NCBI GenBank assembly: GCA_965153455.1
Contig: OZ234495.1
Span: 20,580,875-20,644,874, forward strand
Length of the DNA: 64,000 nt
Reading direction: 5' to 3'
Source: Sphagnum compactum
Lineage: Eukaryota; Bryophyta; Sphagnopsida; Sphagnales
Positions within the stretch are counted from its first letter, which is position 1. Every line of letters starts with the position of its first letter. Shown one piece after another: positions 1 to 12,109 of the stretch. A program made the translations under genes and the position numbers. The notes under the pieces were generated by a model. That model did no database searches. It had not been told where the DNA came from and saw only the letters and a list, made by a program, of their open reading frames with translations.

Positions 1-1997
1 AATACAAGAAAGTGAACAATAACAAAATTCAAAGCTTGAATACACAAAGACAAGAAGATGAACAATAAGAAGTTTTGAAGTTTGAAAAGACCAATGTGTA
101 AGGAGAATAAAAACACAAACATGGTGAGGACTTGTGAATACCTTAAGCATGAAGGTGACCAAGAGCATGATGGTAAGGACAAACTTCAATAACAATGATG
201 AGGAGTTCCATAGGTATTGAACTTCAACCATGGGAATTGTGCAACAAACATAGGACAAGTGGGATTGGACAAGGAAAGCTCCCCTTCCCACTTGGCACAA
301 TGAGAGTTGTTAACTGTAGAATATGGTTCAAATTACTAGCTTGGATTAGTTTAAAACATTGTGTTTTTAAATGCATTCAATTTAAAACCAAACATTTTTA
401 TAAAAAAGGCAAATTGTGTTTGTGTAATAGTCTGTTTATTGTTATAAGGGAAGTTATTTGGAATAAAATCCTCATCATTTAGTGATAAAAGTGATATTAT
501 TTGTGTATGAAATTCGACATGTCCAATTAGAGGATGTAATGCAGTTACACATGGAAGGATATATGTGTTCACAACAAGCCAATTTTTTTTAGATTCATGC
601 CCTTGCTTGGGGAAATATTATATTGCTTATTTGAAACCCAAATGGAGGTCTATAAACAAGGGTCCAAGTCTATTTAGACCTTAGGAACCTTCAAGATTGA
701 GAGTGATGAAAGAATGGACACTACTTCTCTTCAAGTTTAAATGTTCATTCATTGACCTATCTACCCTATGATTTTTCAAAGTTGAGAATGATGAGTGTTG
801 TGTGCTACTAGATCGACGCCCAACATTATTGAAACTTAACAAAGCCACATGCATGAAAACATACACATAAATTAAAAAAATTCAATTGCAAATTGATCAC
901 GAGGTGCCCCCCAAGTGCAATTCTTACTAGTTGCAATTCCACAAACAAATTATTTTTTGTGCAAACACACATAACTACAAACCCAATGCATAAAACCAAT
1001 CAACTTAGTTGCAACACAAAACAACTAGCCTGATATTTCATGTTTCAAAAAAGCTCACCTACAAACTACATGAATCCAAGTTCAAAGCAACAACAAATAA
1101 TGCATGTTTCACCTTTGTGCTTTGGAATTTCAAAACACAAACGATGTTGGAATAAACTCAAAGCCACATTGTTGGAATAAACTCAAACCCTATTCACATT
1201 GTACAAGGTTCCACCTATTCAAAGGAAATTACAAAAACTAGTTATCTTGCAATACATACCTAACATGAGATAATGAATGCTAGGTCTATGAAAACTTAAG
1301 TGTTTGTTTAATCAATCTATCTTCTTTATGAACCTTTAGGATTGAAAATGACGAATAAATGAATGTTAATTCTTTGAAAGCTTAAATGTTTGCTCACCGA
1401 CCTATCTAGCCTACTACTACCCATAGTAGGCCCATTTCAACTTTATGTTTAATGTATATAGTTTAAGGTTTAAAAAATGAAATTGTATGGGTATGTAATT
1501 TAAGGTTTAGAAAGTGAAATTTTATAGATTTAATGTCTAGAATTCAATGTTAAAAAATTGAAACTTAATAGGTTTATTGTTAATTAAAAAATGAAACTTT
1601 TTAAGTCTAATTAATTTTAGAATTTAGGATTTAAAAAGTGATTGACGTTGCAACAAAGATTTAATAACCCTAAAGGAAGGTTATAACACCATAGAATTAA
1701 ACTTAATTAATAAATCATTTATCAAAATTTTCTACGAACAATGTATAAATCAAAAGTGTGAAATAATTGATGTTTAACAATGCATAAATTTGACATATAT
1801 TTTTGTTGTTATAAGAGATTAATAAACGATTAATAAGTATCGGGCCACATTGATGCCAAGAAGGCCCCAACAAAAATGACAATGAAGACAAATTTAAGAC
1901 ATCTAATCTCATTGACTAGTTCTTGAATAATTGTTAATTTGGTGCCAATCCCAATGGAACAAAACACCCCAAAAAAAAGGGGAAAAAGACAAATGGT
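1..1997. other. AT-rich intergenic spacer, no gene recognised
   Basis: The open frames here are short, AT-driven and overlap on both strands. None shows a recognisable domain or a consistent exon series. The text looks like decayed repeat DNA. Confidence 0.6.
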
Positions 1998-2180
1998 AAA
2001 AATGATGGATAGACAAAAATGTTCATCTAGAAAAAAAAGGAAGAAAAAAATGATAAAAATGATGGAGAGAAATAATTGCTCATCCATAAAAAGGTAAAAA
2101 AGATAGATGATAAAATGATGGACATGAGGGGGAAAAAAAGAGAAAAAAATCCCAAAGGGGGAAAAAAAGGGAGAAAAGAT
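1998..2180. repeat. Purine-rich 57-bp tandem array
   Basis: A unit beginning AAAATGATGGA recurs near 1998, 2055 and 2112 (57-bp spacing) and carries a GTTCATC/GCTCATC core. The plus strand is almost pure A/G between these cores. The minus-strand frames it creates are Phe/Ser-rich artefacts. Confidence 0.65.
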
Positions 2181-2219
2181 AAAATGATAAACCAATGAAA
2201 ATGATTTTTTTTCTTCAAT

Positions 2220-2478
2220 AGGTGTTTAGCCATATTTTCTAATTCTGTGATGAATTGTTTTCATCCATCGGTGTTTAGCCACATTTACAAATTCTGTAAC
2301 AATTATAAAATTGTTCATCTATAGGTACCTTAGCCACATCTACTAATTATCTATAATGATAATTTGTTTTCATCCATAGGTACTTTGAGTACTTTTAGCC
2401 ACATTTACTAATTCTGTAACGATAAAAACTTGTTCATCCATACTGACTTTTAGCCAGATTTACTAATTCTGGAACGAT
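2220..2478. repeat. Degenerate ~55-bp tandem array upstream of the PP2A gene
   Basis: The motif AGCCACATTTACTAATTCTG recurs, with changes, near 2228, 2277, 2332, 2397 and 2452 (spacings 49-65 bp). Between copies a TTGTTCATCCATA-like core is also repeated. The array ends about 20 bp before a G-box and about 390 bp before the PP2A start codon. Confidence 0.8.
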
Positions 2479-2493
2479 TCCCTGGACTTACTT

Positions 2494-2501
2494 GCCACGT
2501 G
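2494..2501 (+). promoter_or_regulatory. G-box (GCCACGTG) in the PP2A upstream region
   Basis: A palindromic CACGTG core lies about 370 bp before the PP2A start codon, with an ATTGG (inverted CCAAT) about 10 bp downstream. G-boxes bind bZIP and bHLH factors in plants. The base composition becomes GC-richer from here to the start codon, as expected for a promoter/5' UTR. Function is inferred. Confidence 0.4.
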
Positions 2502-2870
2502 TTCGATCCTTATTGGCTTATTCTAGGAAGCATTTGCAAAATGGAGGGTTTCTGCCAGGTGGCGGCCACGGATTGGCGGCGAGCGCAGTGGAACTGGGCT
2601 CGTTCTACCGCGGCACACGGGCTGTTTTTCTCATTACGGGCAAAACAGAAGAGACGCCGCAAGAGACGATGCCAAAACGGTTTTTCGATGAGAGACGAAA
2701 GAGGGAGAGAATAGAACAGGAAGTTCATGGCGTTGTTGTTGGTACTCTAGCACGAGCTTGAATAGGAAAGCAAGTTGTAAGAAGCAAAGTGAAAGAAAGG
2801 TGATCAAAGAGGAAAGGTGACTTTTGTAGTAGGGTTTGTGCTAGGGTTTGGGATTGTCTAAGTCTCTACC

Positions 2871-5800
2871 ATGGCGATGGTAGAAGAGCCCTTGTATCCG
2901 ATCGCAATTCTTATCGATGAGCTTAAGAATGACGATATCCAGCTGCGTCTGAACTCGATCCGCCGTCTTTCCACCATCGCACGAGCGCTCGGGGAAGAGC
3001 GGACGCGGAAGGAGCTCATCCCGTTCCTGAGCGAGAACAATGACGACGACGACGAGGTGCTGCTGGCTATGGCGGATGAGCTCGGCGGCTTCATTCCCTA
3101 TGTCGGGGGAGTGGAGCATGCGCACGTGTTGTTGCCGCCTTTGGAGACGTTGTGCACGGTGGAGGAAACGGTCGTCAGGGATAAAGCCGTGGAGTCGCTG
3201 TGTAGCATTGGCGGCCAGATGAAGGAGCGCGATGTGGTGGATTGGTTCATTCCGCTTGTCAAGGTCAGTGTCAGGGTCTCTGTCGTCTGTGCTTTTTTCT
3301 TCTATATCTCGTACTCTCGTTTAGAGTTCCGTTTCTGTGTATACATATTTCAGGGGCACGTGCATCCCGGAGTGAAACACTGCAATCTGGAAACTACCAT
3401 TGCTGTGTCTGTGTCTTAGGGTCTCGTGTAGTAGTTTCTTCGTTGGTTTGCAGATGTGGACTCAGTCTTTTGACTGAGTATATGTGGTGGATGCAGAGGC
3501 TTGGTGCTGGAGAATGGTTCACAGCACGAGTGTCAGCCTGTGGACTGTTTCACATTGCTTATCCAAGTGCACCTGAACTACTCCGGGCAGAGTTGCGGTC
3601 TGTTTACAATCAGCTATGCCATGATGACATGCCCATGGTGCGGCGTTCTGCTGCAAGTAATCTTGGAAAGTTTGCAGCAACTGTGGAACCATTGTATTTG
3701 AAGTCAGATATCATGACCTTTTTCAGGGATCTCACCCAAGATGGTAAGTCAGTAATGAATGCTCCTTGATTCTAAGCCAGTCACAGATGTCTTGTCAGAA
3801 AGCATTTCTGCTTCCACAGTGTGGGGCTAAGTTAGGGCAAGGAAAAGAAGTTGCAAAAAGGAAGATCCTCTCTCATATAGGCATTGTGTATATTGATCAC
3901 TTGGACTCTGTTGAAGTCTCTTTTGAGTTGCAACAATGCTTGATAGTTAGATGATAGGGGGCTGATGTTTCATCTGCAACTACTAAATCAGGTTTCATTC
4001 ACATCCTTGAAGGATTTATGGTAGGAGGAGCTTCTGTGAAAGTAATAATCTCTTTGAACAAGAGTCCCAAGAATATTACTGTGTCCTGATATAAGTGTGG
4101 TAGATACTGACTGGCGATGATTGCATTTGGCTGATTGTATGGTCTCCTACTGAGGAGGCCACATTTAACATTGTGATCCAGAAGTTCTGAAAGTCAGTGT
4201 GTACAATGAAAACCACATTTGTGTCCCACTCAATAAGAGGTGGTAACATGGATGAGCCAGTGTGGTTGCAGATCAAGACTCAGTAAGGCTTCTGGCAGTG
4301 GAGGGATGTGCGACCCTTGGCAAGCTCTTGGAACCTGCTGATTGTATAGCACAAGTGCTTCCTGTCATTGTCAGCTTCTCCCAGGTGGGTGATGTTTCAC
4401 ATGGTAGCATCAGGACTGGCTACTAAGTGCCAGAAGGTGTTTATGCTTGTGAACAAATAGGTGTTACTTTACTGAATTCTCAGTTTGCTGAAAATACCAC
4501 TGTCACCACCTCCACATGTCCTTTGTGTTCCACTTCCATTGCAGATGAATATATGAGAATCATTTCTCTAATCACATCCAGAACATGATTATGTTGGCTC
4601 TTTCAGGATAAGTCATGGCGGGTCCGGTACATGGTGGCCAACCAATTGTATGAACTCTGTGAGCCAGTGGGACAAGAACCAACAAGGTAATAATGAGTGG
4701 CCTTCCCCTTCCTACTTTCCCCTGTGGCACAGGTATGGAATGCGAGCTATGATATAACCGGATCTGCTCTGATCAATAGTAGAAGGAGGAGGAAGGTCTT
4801 TCCTTCAGCTGGGAGAGTGTGAGCACAAAGAACACAGAGTTTAGATATACTGCAGAAGCTGAGAGTGTGTATGCCTAACAATGTAGAGAGACTGGACACT
4901 CATTCTTGTGTATACTGGGGATTAGAACGGAGCTTGTGCCTGCATATGGGCGGCTGCTACGGGACAATGAGGCAGAAGTTCGTATTGCAGCTGCAAGCAA
5001 AGTGACTAAGTTTTGTGCTATTGTTAGTCCACAAGTTGCCTCACAACACATTCTGCCTTGTGTCAAGGTGATTGCTCTCTCAAATTGCTCATCATAGTGG
5101 ATTCTATCATGATGTTTATTGTTCAGATTGTTTCTTTTCTCACTTCTCCTGTGACTGTCTGCAAGCAAACCGTGTGGATGCACAATGTCTTTGTAGTAAT
5201 GCAGTGAGCATTTGCAGGAATTGTCAACCGATTCATCACAACACGTCCGTGCTGCCCTTGCATCTGTTATCATGGGCATGGCTCCTGTGCTTGGAAAGGT
5301 GTTCTTCACATTCCATTCATTTTTGTTATTCACAAATTTATACTGAGTACACTAGATGTATTGTTCAATTACAATTATTTGGAGTGCATATGTAATGCTC
5401 AGAATTTTGATTTTTGTGATGGGACTTATTCTCTGTACCTGTTGAGATAAGTTGAAATCTGGCAGTACCAGTAATTTAATTTCTAGTTTGAGAATTTCTG
5501 AATAGCCATCTTTGGGCCGCTGCAAGGATAAGAACTGTGGTTAGGTTGCTGAGTGTTCCTTTTTGCAACTAGTTGTGTGGTGCTATAGTTTCTACAGACG
5601 TGAAATGTTTTGAGAGCCAATCTATGGATTCTGGATGTCATTTGCAGGACGCAACTATTGAACAGCTTCTACCCATATTTCTTGCACTGTTGAAGGATGA
5701 TTTCCCAGATGTTCGACTCAATATTATCAGCAAGCTTGATCAAGTCAATCAGGTCTAGCTGCACCTTGAATTCAAGCCAGTCCCTCCCTCTGTCAATAAG

Positions 5801-7560
5801 TGCACTTTGATGCCTGGACCTGTCTAGTATTCACAGTGACGTACTTTTGGGAGGAATCATAGAACTCTTCCTGCCGTGCCATTTAGGTTGTGGAAGATCT
5901 CCCTGGTAATTTTTGGTTTCTAAAGGTGCCAAGTGCTTTTGCATTTATGTGCTGCAATCTGTTTGTTGGCTGTGCAGGTGATAGGCATTGATCTGCTGTC
6001 ACAGTCATTGTTGCCTGCAATTGTGGAGTTAGCAGAGGATAGACACTGGCGTGTTCGGTTGGCAATCATTGAGTACATTCCTCTCCTGGCCAGCCAACTA
6101 GGTGTTGACTTCTTTGATGACAAACTGGGTGCCCTTTGCATGCAGTGGCTTGGTGATCAGGTCTGGTTCATCAATCTGGTCTGGATAATCACAATTGTGA
6201 ATATGTTCCTGGAGTTTGTTTTCTCCCAGTCTTAATTTGTCAACATTGGCAAATTTGATGTTTCTTGATTCCTGTTGTAGGGAAAGAAACAACAAGATTC
6301 TTGAGAGGGACAAGGATGACCATGATGGGCACTTGGGCATTGACATTGCACATTTTGTCTTATAAACATTTTGGGATTCTAATGCTTTTGGGACTAAGAC
6401 AGGATAAGAGCTTGGTTATAGAATGGACTGCAACCATCCATCTGCATTTGATATCTCCTTGCTTTGTTTCCATACAGGTTTACTCCATCCGGGAAGCAGC
6501 TGCCAATAATCTTAAACGGCTTGCTGAAGAATTTGGCCCAGAATGGGCTTTGCAACACATTATTCCCCAAGTGAGTGGATGTGTGTGTTTCTTTATGCAC
6601 GATCCTCCTCTGGTCATTGACTTTGCACTTGTTCTTCTTGCATCAAGAGTTGGCACATCTCTCAGCCCACATCAATCCTCTTTGGACTAAGCCTAGCTGC
6701 CGAGGAAAGATCATTAGTTGGGCTAATGATGTCAGGTCTCTGTTCCTCTTGGATATTATACACTTGAAAGAACACACTGTGGGAGGTGTTGTGGTCACCA
6801 TTCATGCTGATTGATTGTACTTGAGTGCAGGTGATGGAGATGATAAAAAATCCACACTATCTGTACCGTATGACTGTTCTGGTCACCATTTCCCTTCTTG
6901 CTCCTGTTGTTGGCTCAGAGGCCACTTGCCAGACCATGCTACCAGTGGTTATTAGTGCTGCGAAGGACAGGTATCTTGTCTTATTTATGAATCTCTATCA
7001 GCCTTGTGCTGTAATATGCAATGCCTATTTTGCTTGTTTCATTACCTCTTAAGATCTCATGTGTTGGGTGTAATACATTGAAGTTGGTCTAACTGTGAAG
7101 TGTTTTTTCTTGTGATCTTTCTCTACAGGGTCCCAAACATCAAGTTCAATGTTGCCAAGATGCTTCAATCCATGATCCCCATTGTTGATTCTACAGTAAG
7201 CAGTGTAATCTTGCAAAGTTCCATTGAAATATTTCCAATAGATTCATAGCATATAGTCTTGCAATGGAATAGATAGTTATGGTCTTGTTGGTACTGCAAA
7301 TTGAACTTCTCTTTCAACTGTTAGCAGTTCACAAACTCTTCTGTACCTGGAAATTACATGGAGTTTGAAGTTGGAGGGTATGAGTGGTGAGAAATTTGGT
7401 GTTCAGATCAATTGAGGGGAGGGTGACATTTTTATATTCGCAGGTGGTCGAGCAAACAATCCGACCTTGCTTGGTGGAGCTTCATGAAGACCCAGATGTG
7501 GATGTTCGGTTTTTTGCTGGGCAGGCTTTGCAAGCTTGTGACCAAGTTATGTGTACCTAA
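2871..7560 (+). CDS. PP2AA: PP2A 65-kDa regulatory (scaffold) subunit A, 12 exons, complete
   Basis: Scaffold subunit of serine/threonine protein phosphatase 2A. It is a HEAT-repeat solenoid that holds the catalytic C and variable B subunits in cytosol and nucleus; the Arabidopsis homologue is RCN1/PP2AA. Exons by GT-AG junctions and frame: 2871-3263, 3497-3743, 4272-4384, 4607-4686, 4926-5067, 5218-5298, 5648-5752, 5978-6160, 6478-6570, 6831-6970, 7129-7195, 7444-7560. They join without frame breaks into 586 aa; the family is about 587 aa. The start [18 protein letters not shown] and later blocks such as [26 protein letters not shown] and [11 protein letters not shown] are near-identical to plant A subunits. 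The ATG is preceded by a CC context (ACCATGG). The gene is convergent with the serpin gene. No lesions were seen, so it is likely functional. Confidence 0.97.
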
Positions 7561-8285
7561 TTTAATCATATATTAAACAAGTATTGGCTTCAGCATCTTC
7601 ATTTTATGCACAGGTGTAAGGTTGATTCTCCAGAGAAAGGTTTTCCAGAAGTCTTTGATATTTCCCTGTTGTGTTGTTTGGGTAAGAACCATTTCTTTCT
7701 GTAGTTGAAGCAATCTGGCTGCATCCTGCTGGTGCCCATGTCAGATAATGATGATTGTATGTCACTGTAGGCCAAGCTTTGTGGAAGGAACATTATGGGC
7801 AAGCAGATCCTATTTGCCTTAAAATTTGGGGAAGACAAAGACCCTTGAAGCAATGAAAAGTTTGCAAAATCTTCAGAGTGTTTTGTGAATTATTTAGTAA
7901 TACTCTAGAGTGATATTGTGGCAAAAACTTTGATATGTCTTGAAAGCGAGGTTGTATCACAGTATTTGGAGCTGCTTATTTGCCTTCAAACTTCAGCTTG
8001 TGTCATTGACTCTCTTTTAGATGCAATATCAGTACAGAAATGCTGCAATGATACAATTCTGTCTAAACATGAGGGTCTCACAGAAGTTCTAGTGCTTACT
8101 AAGACATTTATAATCTGCCAGGTGCAAACCTCACTACAATAGAGAAGACCACATTGTCTTGGATCTCTCCATAAACTGATTTGTCACAGGTGCTCATAAA
8201 CTGATTTCTCATCACTTTGTGCTTACTTGTGAACATAGATAGCTTTTCGTTGGTTTGTTTGCCATTGGTTAATCAGTTGTTGGAG
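7561..8285. other. Convergent 3' intergenic region between the PP2A and serpin genes
   Basis: 725 bp separate two facing stop codons and must hold both 3' UTRs and polyadenylation sites. No coding exon or RNA gene was recognised. The short open frames have no similarity that I can name. Confidence 0.6.
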
Positions 8286-9695
8286 CTAGTTTGGGTTTGT
8301 TGGGTTGGTTACGTGCCCTGTGAAAAGGATGACCTTTGTCAGTTCCTCCTTGATCACAAACAAAAACGGGTGGTCAGCCACAAAGTCTTCAGATTTTTCA
8401 AACATAGGTGCACATTTCAATCTGATAACTGCGCCTGTAGCAGCTGCTGCCTCTGTGCCTTTCTCATTAACTTCCACAAAAGCCTTGTGGAAGATATTGG
8501 AAATGCAGAGGTCATCTGCGACTGGCGAGTCCAGCATTTCTGTGAAATCCGCATCCTGTGAGAAGGGCAAAGTGAGCCCGAGGGTTTGCAAGGCTTGAAG
8601 AACCTCGAATCCACAAGAGATCTTGAACTTGGGCAGCTGGAAGTCAGTGACAGGAACTTCTAGGGTTATTTGAGACAGAGCATGTGATAGTGCCTCTGGA
8701 GTCAAGCTCTGCTCCAGGTCCTGTAGCCCCTTCTTCTCATGAGGTAGCAATATGTACATGGAGAAAATGCGCCTGTCATTCCCTGCAGCATACCGCAGAC
8801 GAAGAGCCTTGAAAGTTTGAAAGCTTTTGATGTATTGATTCTTCTTCGATTGCATCATTGGCACTTTCAAGCTTGTTCCATCCAACAAGTAGAATTCGCT
8901 GTCTTTGGTATTCGATTCCTCAAATGGTTTGTCCCAAGCACCTTTGAAGTAGAGAGCATTGCTTAAAACCATCCTTGTGCGTGCATCAATGCTACCTTCA
9001 GGCAGAAGGTCCTCAATCCTGCCATTGGTTTCCTCTTTTGCCCATGCATTCACCTTCTCCCTTGCCTCATCAGGCTGTACTACAAACCCCCAACATCTCC
9101 ATCAACCACTGTGCAGTGACATGGAGGGAGAAGAGCAGCACACAAGATGGTCTGGAAGAACTTTTGTCTCAATTGCAGTTGCAGATTGCAGAGATGTGCG
9201 GATGCATACATCAACACGTGGTTTGGGCCAGGATCAAACTGTTGAAAAAACAAACAGAAAAGGCCAAAACAAAGAGGCTGACAGCAGCATACATACCTCG
9301 TGAAGGAAGTCAACCGATCCAGCTTCACTCCCATAGCTATCCTTGAGCAGTTTCTGAAATGAAGGTTTGAGCTTCAGTGTCTGTTCCACCCACGTCCGGT
9401 TGACAAAATTCAGCAACGGACCACCTTGTCCACTGCCGTCCGCAAGCACCACACTTCTCAACTGGGAGGAGAATTCATGCAACGGATCTCCTTCCGGCAG
9501 TTTCAACACCGCGGCGATCTGCTTCCGCGTAGCTCCTTGCGCCCCAGCCGACGCCAGTGCTAAAGTGATGGCAATACTAAGAGGCGACACCACCACATTG
9601 TTCGCCACCTCGTTGTTGTTTCCCATCTTCACCATCGTCTGGTGCAACTCCAAACTAAATGCTGATATCCCTTGCACTTCCGCTGCGACATCCAT
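8286..9695 (-). CDS. Serpin (serine protease inhibitor family), 2 exons, complete
   Basis: Serpins trap proteases by cleavage of an exposed reactive-centre loop. Exon 1 is 9695-9297 and exon 2 is 9074-8286, joined by a phase-0 GT-AG intron, giving 395 aa; plant serpins are about 390 aa. The N-terminus carries the VVSPLSI shutter motif. Exon 2 has the family blocks TRMVLSNALYFKGAW, VEVNEKGTEAAAATGAV (loop hinge) and DFVADHPFLFVI (signature). The hinge is Ala-rich with Thr at P14 and P8, which marks an inhibitory rather than a storage serpin. Aligned to plant LR-type serpins, P2-P1-P1' read Leu-Lys353-Cys354, which predicts attack on Lys/Arg-specific proteases such as trypsin-like enzymes or metacaspases (inference). 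There is no signal peptide, so it is probably cytosolic. The leader is rich in microsatellites. Confidence 0.95.
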
Positions 9696-9713
9696 GTCGG
9701 CGCACTCCCTCTG

Positions 9714-9958
9714 TCACACACACACACACACTTCCACACTACTTACCCGAAGTCCTCCCCACAGCTCTCCTCCCCAAAAATTCTTAAGACTTTTGGGTAT
9801 AATTTGTCTCTGTCTCTTCTGTCACACACACACACACACACACACACTCTCTTTCTCTCTCTCTCTCTTTCTTTCTATCAGAAATTCAATTCTGCCTCCA
9901 GCGCGCGCGCGACTCTCTTTTCTCTCTCTCTCACTCGCGAGACTCTCTCTCTTTGCGT
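9714..9958. repeat. CA and CT microsatellites in the serpin leader/promoter
   Basis: CA runs at about 9714-9731 and 9822-9847 are followed by interrupted CT runs to about 9958. They lie just upstream of the serpin ATG (minus strand), so they read as TG/GA in the transcript sense and probably fall in the 5' UTR or core promoter. Length polymorphism is expected. Confidence 0.85.
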
Positions 9959-10280
9959 AGGGTGCAAGAGGAGAAGCAGCGCGCGGGCAGGGAAGATGAG
10001 AGGGAATCCGCGTCTGACCAGGTACGGGATATTCCGGGTGGACGGGTGGAGAAACAGGGTGCGAGGTAGCTTCCATGTGGCGTATCGCGGGTGAGCGCTG
10101 CCCCCAAAGAAGAATGGGACGTGTCGTCGACAGCGTTTCTTTTTGGTGCGGAATATCGCCGAATGCGTGAACTAAATAACAAAAAAGGCGAATATTCTGT
10201 CTATTTCTGGACAAAAAAATCTCCAAAAAGTTGAGAAAATTCGCCAAAAAAAACAAACACTGGGACACTAAATTGTTAGA

Positions 10281-10396
10281 AAAAAACTAGTTTAAAAAAA
10301 AGCGATCAAACGAAAATCAGAGTCCAAATTTGAACTCTGATTTTAGAATTTGGACTCTGATTTTAGTTTGATAGCATTTTGTAAACTAGTTTTTTT
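10281..10396. repeat. Foldback: ~50-bp near-perfect inverted repeat with 16-nt loop
   Basis: The arms 10281-10330 and 10347-10396 are reverse complements apart from a few mismatches and one indel. The 17 bp nearest the loop (AATCAGAGTCCAAATT region) match completely. Either strand could form a long hairpin. It may be a small MITE or foldback element, or a source of hairpin RNA. No clear target-site duplication was found. Confidence 0.85.
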
Positions 10397-10399
10397 TAA

Positions 10400-11740
10400 A
10401 AAACTATTTAGGCAGGTTCTATAAAATCTATTGCTATTTAATGCTAAATTCATCTTGGATGCTAGCTATTGATGCAACCATCAGAAAATTGATAAAAATA
10501 TCATTCCTCCTCGAGCAGAGAAGTAAACACTTACTCAGGGAAATAACGAATAATTGACATATCAATTTTGGGGATTTTATAATTGAATATAGTGATTAAA
10601 TTGATTTTGGAAATTTTCATAGTTTAAGATATTGATTAGAATAATAATAATAATAATAATATGGATAATAATAAAGGGAAAATTTCTAAATTTCTAAATA
10701 AATACTTGGGAACATAAATTGGAAATAACAGTTTTGAAAAAATTTTAATTGAATATATTAACTTCATTCATATTCTAAAATTAAGGTTAATAATAATAAT
10801 AATAATAATAAAAAGAAGAAGTGGGAGACTAATAAATGGGAAATCCTCTTTTCTAAAAAAAAACCATTTGCAAGTGTCTAGAAATATTAGGACAGGATTT
10901 CAATATTAGTATTGGAATATTTGATAACTCATTCTATTAATTAAGATAGTAACAATAATAAGACATATAATGGGATAATAATACATTTAATAAAATTCTA
11001 AAATTCTTAACAAATTGCAAGTTACTAGAAATATATGAGGAAAAAAGTGGAAAAAGAAATGTTTATTCAGTTTTCAACAAAAAAGAAGTCTTTTTTTATT
11101 TAGTATCATTTATTCAGGTCACTCACTTGGCTCCTGTAGCTTGTCCCACATTCACAGAAGGGTTCCCTTCTTGGTCCTTAGTCCTTACCCTACCACACAA
11201 ATCTTAAAGATTATCTGGGGAGACATAACGGGATGCACAACGGGATGCACGTTGGTGGAAGTGCACACCTTGACATAACAAGGTTGGAGAGATTTCTTAG
11301 TGAAAATTGAGGGCGCCTTTACACAATGCATTTTCTCACTCCGGGAGGAGTTGGAGCTTACACGTGAACCCCCCCCCAGCGTAAGGTGAACTGAACCTTC
11401 ATCAGATCACCTCGTTGGGAAGGCACTGATGTCGGTGCCTTCCTGTGTACTAATTTTGTGCACAATGAGTGTGTCGGTGGACATAATGATTTTTTCTTTT
11501 TGATTTGCATATCTTTGTGTTGAATTTAGGCTCTACTTTATCAGCTACCCCAAAAACTTTTTTACTTGTGTTGAATCTGCCTGAGGGAAGATTCGGCCTG
11601 AGTAGTCTATTACCCAAAGCTTATGGAAAAATGATAAAAACCTCCCCTCAACTCCAAAGAGGTGGGCCATATAAGACGGATTCTGCTAGGTAAGCATGCC
11701 CTGGGTGAGCCTGGAACAGAGTAACAGCTTGCCCAGGGCG
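10400..11740. other. AT-rich intergenic spacer with AAT microsatellites
   Basis: AAT trinucleotide runs occur near 10640-10660 and 10790-10812. A short C run is at about 11370. Small hairpins occur at 11418-11443 (9-bp arms GGAAGGCAC/GTGCCTTCC) and 11697-11739 (GCCCTGGG/CCCAGGGC). No gene was recognised. Confidence 0.6.
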
Positions 11741-11746
11741 TTATTA

Positions 11747-11797
11747 TTGTATTACCTTCCTCGGCCTTTTGGCTAAGATCAAGTGTTGTATTACCTT
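11747..11797 (+). pseudogene. U2 snRNA 5'-end fragment flanked by 12-bp direct repeats
   Basis: The stretch containing CTCGGCCTTTTGGCTAAGAT and the following CAAGTG is identical to the conserved 5' end of U2 spliceosomal RNA, up to about nucleotide 34. It includes the segment that base-pairs with U6. The branch-point-recognition sequence (GUAGUA) is altered to TTGTAT and nothing of the remaining ~160 nt of U2 follows. TTGTATTACCTT occurs immediately on both sides (11747-11758 and 11786-11797), like a target-site duplication. It is not a functional snRNA. Confidence 0.8.
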
Positions 11798-12109
11798 GGC
11801 AGTTTTGGCACATGAATGTGAACATCAAATAATTCATTTAATTTTACTTCCCTGGTTTGACACTTGGGTTTTTGATTTTGAAAATTTTCATAGTAAAAAA
11901 TATATTTTATTGTAAAGTAACTCTGTTTTAAAGAATTTGAATTTGTGTAGTGGTCAGGTAGACATCTACTTAATACCTTCTCTGCGCGATGACCAGGGAT
12001 CAAACCTTTTTTACGTCTCAAGAAACTTTTTCGAAATTTAGACAGCTTAAAAAATAAAATTTATAACTTTTTTGACAAATTAAAAAATAATTTATGTTGA
12101 TCTGCCAAG

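Noticed and set aside
195-482. 95-aa plus-strand open frame
   Set aside because: AT-rich, no domain, competing frames on the other strand and no exon context.
2492-2761. 89-aa open frame upstream of the PP2A gene
   Set aside because: Lies in the GC-rich promoter/5' UTR, overlaps two other frames and resembles no protein.
9822-10268. 148-aa minus-strand frame upstream of the serpin
   Set aside because: Its C-terminus is translated from CT/CA microsatellites; the rest has no recognisable domain.
11418-11443. GGAAGGCAC/GTGCCTTCC hairpin as a terminator or RNA gene
   Set aside because: Nine-base stem in a plant spacer with no adjacent gene end; chance is likely.
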